DNA from: Rhizobium sp. ICMP 5592
Lineage (GTDB): Bacteria > Pseudomonadota > Alphaproteobacteria > Rhizobiales > Rhizobiaceae
DNA length: 64,000 nt
Assembly: GCF_009498525.1 (NCBI RefSeq)
Contig: NZ_QSNT01000001.1
Coordinates: 487,032 to 551,031, forward strand
Direction of reading: 5' to 3'
How positions within the stretch are numbered: the first letter of the stretch is position 1; the number at the start of each line of letters is the position of its first letter. Made by a program: the position numbers and the translations under genes. Below are positions 54,390-62,150 of this stretch, one piece after another. The notes beneath the pieces are model-generated. The model did not search any database, was not told the DNA's origin, and was given only the letters and a program-made list of their open reading frames with translations.

Positions 54390-55382
54390 ATGTCAGATTC
54401 TTTTACGGCAATGGTGATTGATACGGTTGATGGCAAACAGCAGGCCGGCTTCCGGCAGCTGACTTTGGCCGATCTGCCCGACCACGACGTTCTGGTCGAA
54501 GTTGCGTTTTCCACGGTCAACTACAAGGACGGTCTGGCGCTTTCCGGCAAGGGAAGGATTGCGCGCCGCACGCCGATGGTCGGCGGTATCGATCTTGCCG
54601 GCGTTGTCGTCGAGTCGCGCTCGGACAAATGGGCAGCCGGTGACAAGGTCGTGCTGAACGGCTGGGGTCTCTCCGAGACCGAATGGGGCGGTTATTCCCG
54701 ATACCAGCGGGTCAAGGCGGAATGGCTGATCGCGCTGCCGCAGGAATTCTCCCTGGAACAGGCCATGGCAATCGGAACGGCCGGCTATACCGCCGCCCTT
54801 TGCGTCAATGCCCTCGAGGATTGGGGAACGATCGGCGTTGACGATCGGGAAGTGCTGGTCACCGGAGCGGCCGGCGGCGTCGGCTCGGTGGCCGTCAGCC
54901 TGCTGGCCAGCAAGGGCTACAAGGTTACGGCATCGACTGGCCGGCCGGAAACACATGACTATCTTGCCTCGCTGGGAGCGTCCGGCTTTGTCGAGCGCAC
55001 AACGCTCAGCGAGAAGGGCGGCCCGCTGCAGAAAGAGCGCTGGGCGGGCGCGATCGACAGCGTCGGCTCGACGACACTTGCCAACGTGCTGTCCCAGACG
55101 GTCTACGGCGGGGCGGTCGCGGCTTGCGGTCTTGCCGGCGGCGCCGATCTGCCGGCGACGGTCTTGCCGCATATCCTGCGCAACGTGGCGCTGCTCGGCA
55201 TCGATTCCGTCATGGCGCCGACGGCGAAACGCGAACGAGCTTGGCAGATGCTTAGCCGGCATTTGAATCCGGTTCACTTGGAGACGTTAACGCGGATTGA
55301 GCCGATGTCGGCCTTGCCGAAAATCGCAGAGGATATCGTTGCGGGTCGCATCCGCGGTCGCGTGGTCGTGGCGATCACCTGA
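54390..55382 (+). CDS. Acrylyl-CoA reductase-type NADPH oxidoreductase (AcuI/YhdH family)
   Basis: The 330-residue medium-chain reductase lacks zinc. It shows VAFSTVNYKDGLALSGKGRI and MVGGIDLAGVVVESR, then LNGWGLSETEWGGYSRYQRV and the cofactor motif LVTGAAGGVGSVAVSLLASK. The TASTGRPETHDYLASLGAS segment is typical of AcuI/YhdH. AcuI reduces acryloyl-CoA to propionyl-CoA with NADPH. It follows the regulator by 48 bp, so it may process an acyl-CoA from the facing operon or detoxify acrylyl-CoA generally. Confidence 0.86.
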   Translation: MSDSFTAMVIDTVDGKQQAGFRQLTLADLPDHDVLVEVAFSTVNYKDGLALSGKGRIARRTPMVGGIDLAGVVVESRSDKWAAGDKVVLNGWGLSETEWGGYSRYQRVKAEWLIALPQEFSLEQAMAIGTAGYTAALCVNALEDWGTIGVDDREVLVTGAAGGVGSVAVSLLASKGYKVTASTGRPETHDYLASLGASGFVERTTLSEKGGPLQKERWAGAIDSVGSTTLANVLSQTVYGGAVAACGLAGGADLPATVLPHILRNVALLGIDSVMAPTAKRERAWQMLSRHLNPVHLETLTRIEPMSALPKIAEDIVAGRIRGRVVVAIT

Positions 55383-55448
55383 CACCTGGTTGCGGCCATC
55401 TGCTGCTTTGCGCCTCGGCTCCGCTGTATTTCCGCCTCATCCGATTAT

Positions 55449-55468
55449 ATGTAGGTATATACCTACAT
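55449..55468. promoter_or_regulatory. Perfect 20-bp palindromic operator before the antitoxin gene
   Basis: ATGTAGGTATATACCTACAT is identical to its own reverse complement. It ends 11 bp before the antitoxin ATG, with the GGAGG ribosome site in between. The GTATATAC core is the kind of sequence that Phd/VapB antitoxins bind to repress their own operons. Confidence 0.75.
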
Positions 55469-55479
55469 GGAGGTAAGGC

Positions 55480-55746
55480 ATGAACATCACAACCGTTTCC
55501 AGCCGCGAGCTTAATCATGATGTTAGCAGTGCCAAGAAGGCGGCAAGGGATGGTCCCGTCATCATCACCGATCGCGGCAAGCCGTCCCATGTGCTCATGA
55601 CCTATGGCGAATTTGAACGCCTGACCGGCAAGCGTCGTAGCCTTGCTGAGGCCCTCTCCATGCCTGGTTTGTCGGCGATTGATCTCGAGCCGACTCGTGT
55701 TGAGATTATGCCCGCGGAGTCGACTTGTCTTAAACTGCTTGCTTGA
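55480..55746 (+). CDS. Type II antitoxin, Phd/YefM family
   Basis: The 88-residue product is a Phd-like antitoxin: the N-terminal DNA-binding part is VSSRELNHDVSSAKKAARDG, followed by VIITDRGKPSHVLMTYGEFE. The C-terminal tail, which normally wraps the toxin, runs to its stop at 55744-55746. A GGAGG site and a perfect palindromic operator precede it. The toxin gene that follows is truncated, so this antitoxin is an orphan unless it neutralises a related toxin elsewhere. The operator predicts that it still represses itself. Confidence 0.87.
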   Translation: MNITTVSSRELNHDVSSAKKAARDGPVIITDRGKPSHVLMTYGEFERLTGKRRSLAEALSMPGLSAIDLEPTRVEIMPAESTCLKLLA

Positions 55747-55843
55747 TACCAATGTCGTTTCCGAACTGCGAAGGATTGGAGACGGTAAGGCCGATGTCAA
55801 CGTCGCGTCCAGGACGGATTTCGCAGAGTGGAGGTATATGTAA
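55739..55843 (+). pseudogene. vapC: Truncated VapC/FitB-like PIN-domain toxin
   Basis: Just at the end of the antitoxin gene, in another frame, the sequence reads LLDTNVVSELRRIGDGKAD followed by VNVA. This is the conserved start of VapC/FitB toxins, including the first catalytic Asp in LDTNVVSE. It then loses similarity and stops after about 34 codons; the other catalytic acids are missing. No ATG remains at the expected start (TTG is the best). It cannot be an active ribonuclease. The adjoining DNA to 55958 is AT-rich and has no gene, so the rest of the toxin was deleted. Confidence 0.75.
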
Positions 55844-55958
55844 AGAAGAGTTCGATATAGGGGTGTATTTTTGAATAGATATACCGGTGGATTCGTAATA
55901 ATAATCCTCTCTATTGATACCTGCTTGGCGGTAGCGATAAATGAAGGATTGAAGCTGC

Positions 55959-57707
55959 ATGGCTCTTCCGTCGAAAAAACTGCCCCGAACATTTTTGATT
56001 GCGGTACTGTCGTCCCTGCGAAAGGCGTTTTTCAGCATCGCGATTGCCAGCGCCGTGTTAAGCGTGCTGGCTCTGACGGGCTCCTTTTTCATGCTTCAGG
56101 TCTATGACCGGGTCATTCCCGGCCACAGCCTTCCAACGCTTGTCGGCATTGCGATTATCACTGCGACCCTTTTCGTATTTCAGGGCATTCTTGAGCTGTT
56201 GCGTTCGATGCTATTGGCGCGTGTCGGCGTGGCGCTTGACGAGCGGATGAACGGCAAGGTCTTTGCTTCGCTGGTGCTTCAATCACAATTGATACCGGTG
56301 CCAGGCGACGGAATGCAGTCGGTTCGCGATCTGGATAAGGTCCGGTCTTTTCTCTCCGGCACCGGTCCGGTCGCGCTGTTCGACCTGCCCTGGATACCGC
56401 TTTATCTTGGGCTGTGTTTTCTGTTCCATTTCTGGATCGGGCTGACTGCGACCTGCGGCGCCATCGTTCTCGTCGTTCTGGCGGTCCTTGCCGAGATCAT
56501 GTCGCAACGCCCGGCAGCCGAGGCCGCCAAACATTCGGCAGCGCGCCTTGCCTTTGCTGAAAGCGCGCGGCGAAACTGGGAAGCGGTTGTCGCAATGGGC
56601 TTCGTCGGCCGGATGACGGAGCGATGGGCCGACATCAACGACGCCTATCTGGCAAATCAGCTGGCAGCGGGCAACGTAACCGGCATGCTGACGACCACGT
56701 CGCGCATCCTGCGCATGATGCTGCAGTCTGCCGTGCTCGCGGTCGGCGCAGTTCTCGTCATCCGGCAAGAAGCGACCGGGGGCATCATGATCGCAAGCTC
56801 GATCCTGGTCAGCCGGGCGCTCGCGCCAGTGGAACTTGCCATCGGCCAATGGCGGGCTTTCGTCGCTGCTCGACAAAGCTGGGCGCGGCTTGTCAGCCTG
56901 TTGGAGACCCTGCCCGCCGGACATCGGAGTGTCAGTTTGCCGGCACCCAGATCAAAATTGACGGTAGACAATCTGAGCCTCGCGCCTCCGGGCAGCCGTG
57001 AACTCATCCTTCGCAACATCTCGTTTGACATAGCGGCCGGGACCGTACTCGGGATCATCGGTCCTAGCGCCTCGGGAAAGTCGTCGCTCGCTCGTGCGGT
57101 CACCGGCCTCTGGCCGGCGGCGATCGGCTCGATACGCCTCGATCACGCCGCCCTCTCGCAATGGGACCTCTCAGATCTGGGGCGCCATGTCGGCTATCTT
57201 CCACAGGACGTCAGCCTCTTCGATGGTTCGATTGCCGACAACATCGCCCGCTTCGAAAAGCAGCCTTCATCGCAATCAGTTGTCGCTGCCGCAAAGTCAG
57301 CCGGCGTCTATGACATGATCGTAAAGCTCCCACAGGGCTTCGATACCGTGATCGGGGAGGGTGGCTCCCGGCTTTCGGCGGGGCAGCGGCAGCGTATCGC
57401 ACTTGCGCGAGCGCTCTACAGAGAGCCATTTTTGGTGGTGCTGGATGAACCCAATTCAAATCTGGACGCCGAAGGCGAGGCGGCACTGACCCAGGCCCTG
57501 CTCGATGTCGGTGCGCGGGGCGGTATTGCGCTGGTCATCGCCCACCGGCCGAGCGCTTTGGTCGCGGCCGACATGGTGATGGTCATTGCCGGAGGGCGGT
57601 TGCAGGCCTTTGGACCTAAGGACACGGTTCTCGGAAATCCGGCGAAGCAACCGATCAAACACGGTGCGGTCCGGCTGATGGTCGCCGGCGAGGATGCGGG
57701 ATCATGA
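55959..57707 (+). CDS. Type I secretion ATPase/permease (PrsD/PrtD family)
   Basis: The product has 582 residues. Transmembrane helices in the first 300 residues (FFSIAIASAVLSVLALTGSF; FMLQVYDRVIPGHSLPTLVG) precede an ABC cassette with Walker A GPSASGKSSLARAVTGLWP, Q-loop GYLPQDVSLFDGSIADNIAR, signature LSAGQRQRIALARALYREP and Walker B LVVLDEPNSNLDAEGE. The FMLQVYDRVIPG segment and ASGKSS Walker A are typical of PrtD/PrsD exporters. It drives one-step secretion of proteins with C-terminal signals. It overlaps the adaptor gene by four bases; its likely cargo is encoded just downstream. Confidence 0.92.
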   Translation: MALPSKKLPRTFLIAVLSSLRKAFFSIAIASAVLSVLALTGSFFMLQVYDRVIPGHSLPTLVGIAIITATLFVFQGILELLRSMLLARVGVALDERMNGKVFASLVLQSQLIPVPGDGMQSVRDLDKVRSFLSGTGPVALFDLPWIPLYLGLCFLFHFWIGLTATCGAIVLVVLAVLAEIMSQRPAAEAAKHSAARLAFAESARRNWEAVVAMGFVGRMTERWADINDAYLANQLAAGNVTGMLTTTSRILRMMLQSAVLAVGAVLVIRQEATGGIMIASSILVSRALAPVELAIGQWRAFVAARQSWARLVSLLETLPAGHRSVSLPAPRSKLTVDNLSLAPPGSRELILRNISFDIAAGTVLGIIGPSASGKSSLARAVTGLWPAAIGSIRLDHAALSQWDLSDLGRHVGYLPQDVSLFDGSIADNIARFEKQPSSQSVVAAAKSAGVYDMIVKLPQGFDTVIGEGGSRLSAGQRQRIALARALYREPFLVVLDEPNSNLDAEGEAALTQALLDVGARGGIALVIAHRPSALVAADMVMVIAGGRLQAFGPKDTVLGNPAKQPIKHGAVRLMVAGEDAGS

Positions 57708-59014
57708 GCGGATTAAAGCTGTCACCCAGCGAGCGTTCGATCCCCAGACTTTCCGCTGTGATGCTTGGGACGATCGTCCTGCTTGTCGGCGTGATGGGGG
57801 GCCTTGCCGCGACGACGGAGATTTCCGGTGCTGTCATCGCCCCTGGAACGCTCGTGGTCGACAGCTATGTAAAGCCAATTCAGCATCTCAAAGGGGGGAT
57901 TGTCGGCGGCATTGAAGTCAAGAATGGTGACCGTGTCGAAGTTGGCCAACTTCTGATCCATCTCGACGATACGCAAACGAGCGCCAATCTCGCGATCATA
58001 CGAAAACGCCTGGACGAACTTTCCGCGCGGACCGCACGGCTCGTTGCGGAACGTGACGGCGCGCCGGTGATCGCTTTTCCGGCGGAACTGCTTTCGCGGG
58101 CAGGCGAAGATGAAATCGCGCGAACGATCGCCGGCGAGAGACGCCTGTTCGACGATCGGCTGGCATCCAGGCAAAGCCGCAAATCACAGCTGGGCGAGCG
58201 CATCCGGCAGCTGAGCCAAGAAGCGGACGGTCTGATTGCGCAAGAGAATGGCAAGCGCATCGAGATCGATCTGATCGCCAAAGAACTTTCCAGCCTACAG
58301 CGGCTGTTTAATAAGGGCATTCTCCCGGCGGCGAAGGTCTATGCGCTGCAGCGCGCGAGCGCCAGCCTGAGTGGAGAACTCGGCAATCTCGTTTCGAGCA
58401 TCGCGCAGACCAAGGGTAAGATGACGGAGACGGAACTGCAGATCACGCAGGTCGACGACGATCACAGCGCCGAGGTGTCGGAGCAACTGCGTCAGGCACA
58501 GAGCGACACCGGGCAATTTATGGAGCGATTGATCGCCGCCGAGGATGATCTGAAGCGGATCGATATAAGAGCGCCGCAGGCCGGCATCATCGACCATCTG
58601 AGCGTGCATGCGGCAGGCGCTGTGATATCGCCCGGCGAAACTGTTATGCAGATTGTGCCGGATCAGGATGCGCTCATCGCCGAGCTTAAACTTTCGCCGC
58701 AGGACATCGACCAGGTGACCGTCGGGCAGTCGGTCAGGTTGAGGTTTTCAGCGTTCAATCAGCGGGACACGCCTGAACTCAACGCAGACATTACCAAGAT
58801 CTCAGCCGAGCTGACCACCGACCAGCATTCCGGCGCAAGCTACTATATCCTTCGCGCCCATATATCGAAGGAGGAGTGGAGCCGGCTCGGGAAGCTGACT
58901 GCCGTCTCCGGCATGCCGGTCGAGGCCTTCTTGCAAACCGGCGAAAGAACGGTCCTTGCCTATCTGACGAAGCCGATGGCGGACCAGATGGCTCGAGCCC
59001 TTCGCGAAGAATAG
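57704..59014 (+). CDS. Type I secretion membrane fusion protein (HlyD/PrsE family)
   Basis: The 436-residue product has an N-terminal membrane anchor (VMLGTIVLLVGVMGGLAATT), a lipoyl-like motif (VKPIQHLKGGIVGGIEVKNG), a long coiled-coil hairpin at about 95-280 and a C-terminal beta domain (IDIRAPQAGIIDHLSVHAAG; GMPVEAFLQTGERTVLAYLT). This is the adaptor that links the ATPase to an outer-membrane TolC channel; no tolC gene is in the window. It is translationally coupled to the ATPase gene (ATGA). Confidence 0.92.
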   Translation: MSGLKLSPSERSIPRLSAVMLGTIVLLVGVMGGLAATTEISGAVIAPGTLVVDSYVKPIQHLKGGIVGGIEVKNGDRVEVGQLLIHLDDTQTSANLAIIRKRLDELSARTARLVAERDGAPVIAFPAELLSRAGEDEIARTIAGERRLFDDRLASRQSRKSQLGERIRQLSQEADGLIAQENGKRIEIDLIAKELSSLQRLFNKGILPAAKVYALQRASASLSGELGNLVSSIAQTKGKMTETELQITQVDDDHSAEVSEQLRQAQSDTGQFMERLIAAEDDLKRIDIRAPQAGIIDHLSVHAAGAVISPGETVMQIVPDQDALIAELKLSPQDIDQVTVGQSVRLRFSAFNQRDTPELNADITKISAELTTDQHSGASYYILRAHISKEEWSRLGKLTAVSGMPVEAFLQTGERTVLAYLTKPMADQMARALREE

Positions 59015-59071
59015 TGCCTCTCTATCCCAAATCGATTTTGCAAACTTGTTGCAGTTGTAAAAGTTAGTCCA

Positions 59072-59112
59072 CAAGATCAATTGGATAGATACTAATATTA
59101 CTTTTGATCTTG
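59072..59112. promoter_or_regulatory. 9-bp inverted repeat in the leader of the repeat-protein gene
   Basis: CAAGATCAA (59072-59080) and TTGATCTTG (59104-59112) flank 23 bp of AT-rich sequence that includes TACTAATAT. It lies 57 bp before the gene's ATG, in DNA much richer in A+T than the neighbours. It could be an operator around a promoter, separate from that of the secretion genes. Confidence 0.4.
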
Positions 59113-59169
59113 ATTTTATATTTTTTGAGCCGCAGGCTAAGACGTCATTTTAGCTTGGAGGAGGCCGAA

Positions 59170-60459
59170 ATGGTTCAGCGAGTTCCGATAACAGCGGGGA
59201 ATTTAACCGACCATCAAGTCGGCGCGGACGATATTCTGGTCGCGTCGGATTTGACCAGCATTCTTTACGGGGATGCCGGAGGAAGCCTGTTGGATCACTC
59301 CAGGGGCGGCAACGATAACCTGACGATACATGGCTCGGGCAACTTCTATGGCGATGCCGTCAAAAACATTGCCGACCACGCAATCGGCGGCGATGATATT
59401 CTGTTCGCGCAGATAACCGGGTCGAGCGGCTCCGCGACCAATTTGTATGGGGACGTGGGAGGAAGCATCTCTGACAGCGCGAAGGGCGGCAATGATGTTC
59501 TGAGCGTGGCTCCAAGTTCAACCAACATCGCAGTTGCCATGTATGGTGACGCCGGAAAGCACATGTCGGGCCATGCAGCGGGTGGCGATGATACTTTTAA
59601 GCTTTCCGCTTTCCAGAACACGTTCACAATCTATGGAGACGCTGGCGGCGACATGAAGGATCATGCCGTTGGTGGTAACGACACAGCCACGGACGGTAGC
59701 TCGGAAGGGTTCGTTACATTCTACGGCGATGCGGGCAGAAATATATCCGGTCACGCGCATGGCGGTAACGACGTTCTTAATACGGGTCTTGAAGACAGCG
59801 TGACGTTTTACGGCGATGCCGGTGGTAATCTCGGCGATCACACCGTGGGCGGCAACGATACGATGCGCGTCGCTTCTGTCGGGGCCGTTCTGGCCTATGG
59901 CGATGCGAAGAGCATGTCGGGACATGCCCAGGGTGGTGACGACAGCCTCTTCGTTGGGGCGCAGCAAACCGCGAACGATATGATCGTGGGCGATGCGCAA
60001 ACCATGTCGGGCAATGCTCATGGAGGCGACGACGTGATGAATGTCGACGCCGTTCGCCACAGGGAAGGGTCTATTACCCTTATTGGCGACGCTCAAACGA
60101 TGTCCGGTCATTCTCGTGGCGGCAACGACACTCTGATCAGCGGCAACGGAAACGACGACATGTGGGGTGACGCGCAGGTAATGGTCGGTCACGCCAAAGG
60201 CGGAAACGACACGTTCGTGTTTAAATTCGATAACGGTCAGGACAAAATCGGGGATTTTGGTCAGGGTGCTTGCGGCGCGGGATCGAATTGGGGAACCGAC
60301 CATATCGACGTTTCCGCACTGGGAATCCAGGACTTCAGCCATCTGAATATTTCAGCGTTCGACCCAACCACGCACGACAGTACGATTTTCTTCGATACGG
60401 GTGATGTGGTTGTGCACAGTCAGCATTCGCTGACGGCACACGACTTCTTGTTCGCATAA
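59170..60459 (+). CDS. Secreted repeat protein with eleven long-period GG(N/D)D repeats, likely type I secretion cargo
   Basis: The product has 429 residues and no signal peptide. Eleven repeats follow the pattern YGDAxxxxGHAxGGNDxL, for example IYGDAGGDMKDHAVGGNDT and TFYGDAGRNISGHAHGGND, spaced mostly 24 to 35 residues apart. The GG(N/D)D units recall calcium-binding RTX repeats (period 9) but each period is about three times longer and has a DHA/GHA histidine. The end (DHIDVSALGIQDF, then HSLTAHDFLFA) looks like a type I secretion signal. The ATG at 59170 follows GGAGGAGG. It lies between the secretion genes and a glycanase gene. Possible roles are an adhesin or a calcium-dependent matrix protein. 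Confidence 0.82.
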   Translation: MVQRVPITAGNLTDHQVGADDILVASDLTSILYGDAGGSLLDHSRGGNDNLTIHGSGNFYGDAVKNIADHAIGGDDILFAQITGSSGSATNLYGDVGGSISDSAKGGNDVLSVAPSSTNIAVAMYGDAGKHMSGHAAGGDDTFKLSAFQNTFTIYGDAGGDMKDHAVGGNDTATDGSSEGFVTFYGDAGRNISGHAHGGNDVLNTGLEDSVTFYGDAGGNLGDHTVGGNDTMRVASVGAVLAYGDAKSMSGHAQGGDDSLFVGAQQTANDMIVGDAQTMSGNAHGGDDVMNVDAVRHREGSITLIGDAQTMSGHSRGGNDTLISGNGNDDMWGDAQVMVGHAKGGNDTFVFKFDNGQDKIGDFGQGACGAGSNWGTDHIDVSALGIQDFSHLNISAFDPTTHDSTIFFDTGDVVVHSQHSLTAHDFLFA

Positions 60460-60501
60460 GCGGCGGCGGGAACAGGAGGCCTTTTCGCGGATCCGCCGAG
60501 C

Positions 60502-60527
60502 GGCAGCTTCGATTTGATGAAGCTGCC
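60502..60527. repeat. Hairpin after the repeat-protein gene
   Basis: GGCAGCTTC (60502-60510) and GAAGCTGCC (60519-60527) are perfect complements around an 8-nt loop. It lies 43 bp after the stop. A second inverted repeat GATATCG/CGATATC (60541-60547 with 60558-60564) follows. Neither has a T-run, so termination would have to be factor-assisted, or they may protect the mRNA 3' end. Confidence 0.45.
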
Positions 60528-60582
60528 ATGGGATGGCGGGGATATCGGATCCCGCGGCGATATCGACAGGTTTTGCGTTTTG

Positions 60583-60612
60583 TTGGCGTTGGATGTTCGC
60601 GGTCCATACAAT
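60583..60612 (+). promoter_or_regulatory. Candidate promoter of the GH16 glycanase gene
   Basis: TTGGCG (60583-60588) and TACAAT (60607-60612) are 18 bp apart, with the glycanase ATG 41 bp after the second box. The gene may therefore have its own promoter besides read-through from upstream. Confidence 0.4.
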
Positions 60613-60652
60613 TTTGGAAGCGCGGGCGGGTTCATTTGCCCTGGAGGTAGAC

Positions 60653-61837
60653 ATGTCTGCGATTGATCTTACCAAGTACAAGCTGACGTTTGACGACGAG
60701 TTCAACACTCGCAGTATTTCTCAGACGGGTAATGGCACGACGTGGGCCGATATCCGTCCGCAATGGCGTTATGATGCCAATTCCGATATCGGTTTCGGTC
60801 ACTCTTCATTTGTTGATCCTTCGTCGGGCTACGATCCTTTCAAAGTGAGCAACGGCGTGCTGACGATTACGGCCGTGCCCGACCGTACTGCTTCGGGCAT
60901 CCCCGGTAGTTGGGAATCCGGCCTGATCACCACGCAGGGGCATTTTTCGCAAACCTATGGCTACTTCGAGATGCGGGCCGACTTCTCGAATCTTGCCGGA
61001 GCATGGGAGGCTTTCTGGCTTCTGCCGGATCATGTGATCGCCGATCCGAACAAGGCCGGGCACTGGCAGGAACTTGATGTCGTCGAAAACTACGGGAGTT
61101 TTGAGAAGGGCGTATATAGCGGCATTCATACGACGGATGCTGCGCCGAACGTCAATTGGCAGCAAAATTTGCAGGTTTATAGCGGGCTCGCTCAGCCAAC
61201 CGGTTTTCACACGTATGGATTGGATTGGAATGCGGATACCATAGGCTTTTACGTCGACGGTCAGCTTATGGGTACGAAGGCCACGCCGAGTGATATGCAT
61301 GGGCCAATGTATCTGCTGGCCAATCTGGCCACGCAGAACGATCCCCACAACAATGCGGATATTACCAAAGCGCCGATTTCAGAGCAGATCGATTATATCC
61401 GGGTGTATTCTCACCTTCCTGTCACGACTCCCACCACTCCCCCCGTAACCGTCACGCCGCCGGCAGGCGGCACACCCACAGCCAGCGCCACTATCGGCGC
61501 TGGAGCGGATAAGCTGGTTTTGTCGATCAGCGAGGACGCCTATCTCGGCGACGCCCTGTACAGGGTTACGGTCGATGGAAAACAGATCGGCGGCAGCCAG
61601 ACGGCCCACTCTCATCACGGCTCGGGCCAATCTGACCACTTGTTGGTGCAGGGTGATTGGGACAAAGGCAGCCATGATGTCAGCGTGACCTTCCTGAATG
61701 ACGCTTGGGCCGGGACGCCCACTACCGACCGAAATCTCTATTTGGATGGCGCTACCTATAATGGCGCAGATGTCGCAGGCGCGGAACATGCGTTGATGGG
61801 TGTCAGCGCATTTCACTTCCATGTCTTTGATATCTGA
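60653..61837 (+). CDS. GH16 endo-beta-glycanase with a C-terminal carbohydrate-binding module
   Basis: The product has 394 residues. The GH16 domain fills about 1-255: KLTFDDEFNTRSIS at the start, GYFEMRADFSNLAGAWEAFW, and the catalytic motif HWQELDVVENYGSF with nucleophile and acid/base glutamates. A Pro-Thr linker (VTTPTTPPVTVTPPAGG) leads to a module (ISEDAYLGDALYRVTVDGKQ, then HSHHGSGQSDHLLVQGDW) resembling calcium-dependent xylan-binding modules (CBM60 type). There is no signal peptide, so secretion by the adjacent type I system is likely. It probably trims the cell's own exopolysaccharide or plant glucans. The ATG at 60653 follows CTGGAGG. Confidence 0.88.
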   Translation: MSAIDLTKYKLTFDDEFNTRSISQTGNGTTWADIRPQWRYDANSDIGFGHSSFVDPSSGYDPFKVSNGVLTITAVPDRTASGIPGSWESGLITTQGHFSQTYGYFEMRADFSNLAGAWEAFWLLPDHVIADPNKAGHWQELDVVENYGSFEKGVYSGIHTTDAAPNVNWQQNLQVYSGLAQPTGFHTYGLDWNADTIGFYVDGQLMGTKATPSDMHGPMYLLANLATQNDPHNNADITKAPISEQIDYIRVYSHLPVTTPTTPPVTVTPPAGGTPTASATIGAGADKLVLSISEDAYLGDALYRVTVDGKQIGGSQTAHSHHGSGQSDHLLVQGDWDKGSHDVSVTFLNDAWAGTPTTDRNLYLDGATYNGADVAGAEHALMGVSAFHFHVFDI

Positions 61838-62150
61838 GGCTTGGAGCGATCATTACTGTTCGCGTTTCGGTGGTCTGCCCCCTGAAAAATGATCCTTTTG
61901 GAAGTATGGCTTAAGAGCCGATGAGGTGCGGGCGATGAGTTTATCCCTGTCCTGGCCGCACAACTGTCTCGGGGAGCGTCGGTGGAGATGGCGGTGAGGA
62001 GCGCCAATCAAGCGGCCGCCATTCTTGTCAGCGCGCCGCTTGACAAAGCAGGGGTGAATATTTGGCTTGAGCGGGTTTCGGCCGGGTCTAAACCTGCTAA
62101 AACCCTGTCACCCCACAATCGGCTGATTTGCCAGACCTTCGACACCGCTG
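61838..62150. other. 313-bp region without an intact gene
   Basis: This stretch separates the glycanase and the MFS gene. Its only recognisable content is the sugar-kinase remnant listed at 61925. The frame that continues past the remnant (to 62473) overlaps the MFS gene out of frame and has no family character beyond the remnant. Confidence 0.6.
61925..62035 (+). pseudogene. Remnant of a PfkB-family (ribokinase-type) sugar kinase C-terminus
   Basis: Translated in one frame, these 37 codons read GAGDEFIPVLAAQLSRGAS, then VEMAVRSANQAAAILVSA. GAGD is the PfkB motif that holds the catalytic Asp. The following helix with RGASxExAxRxANxAAAxxV matches the usual end of ribokinase and fructokinase. 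A TGA at 61922-61924 directly precedes it, and no kinase N-terminus is found upstream, so only the end of the gene survives. Short length makes chance resemblance possible, but two consecutive family motifs in register argue against it. Confidence 0.5.

Noticed and set aside
61861..61920. Insertion-sequence end before the MFS gene
   Set aside because: The bases around CTGAAAAATGATCC vaguely recall ends of IS21-type elements, but there is no partner repeat, transposase fragment or target duplication.
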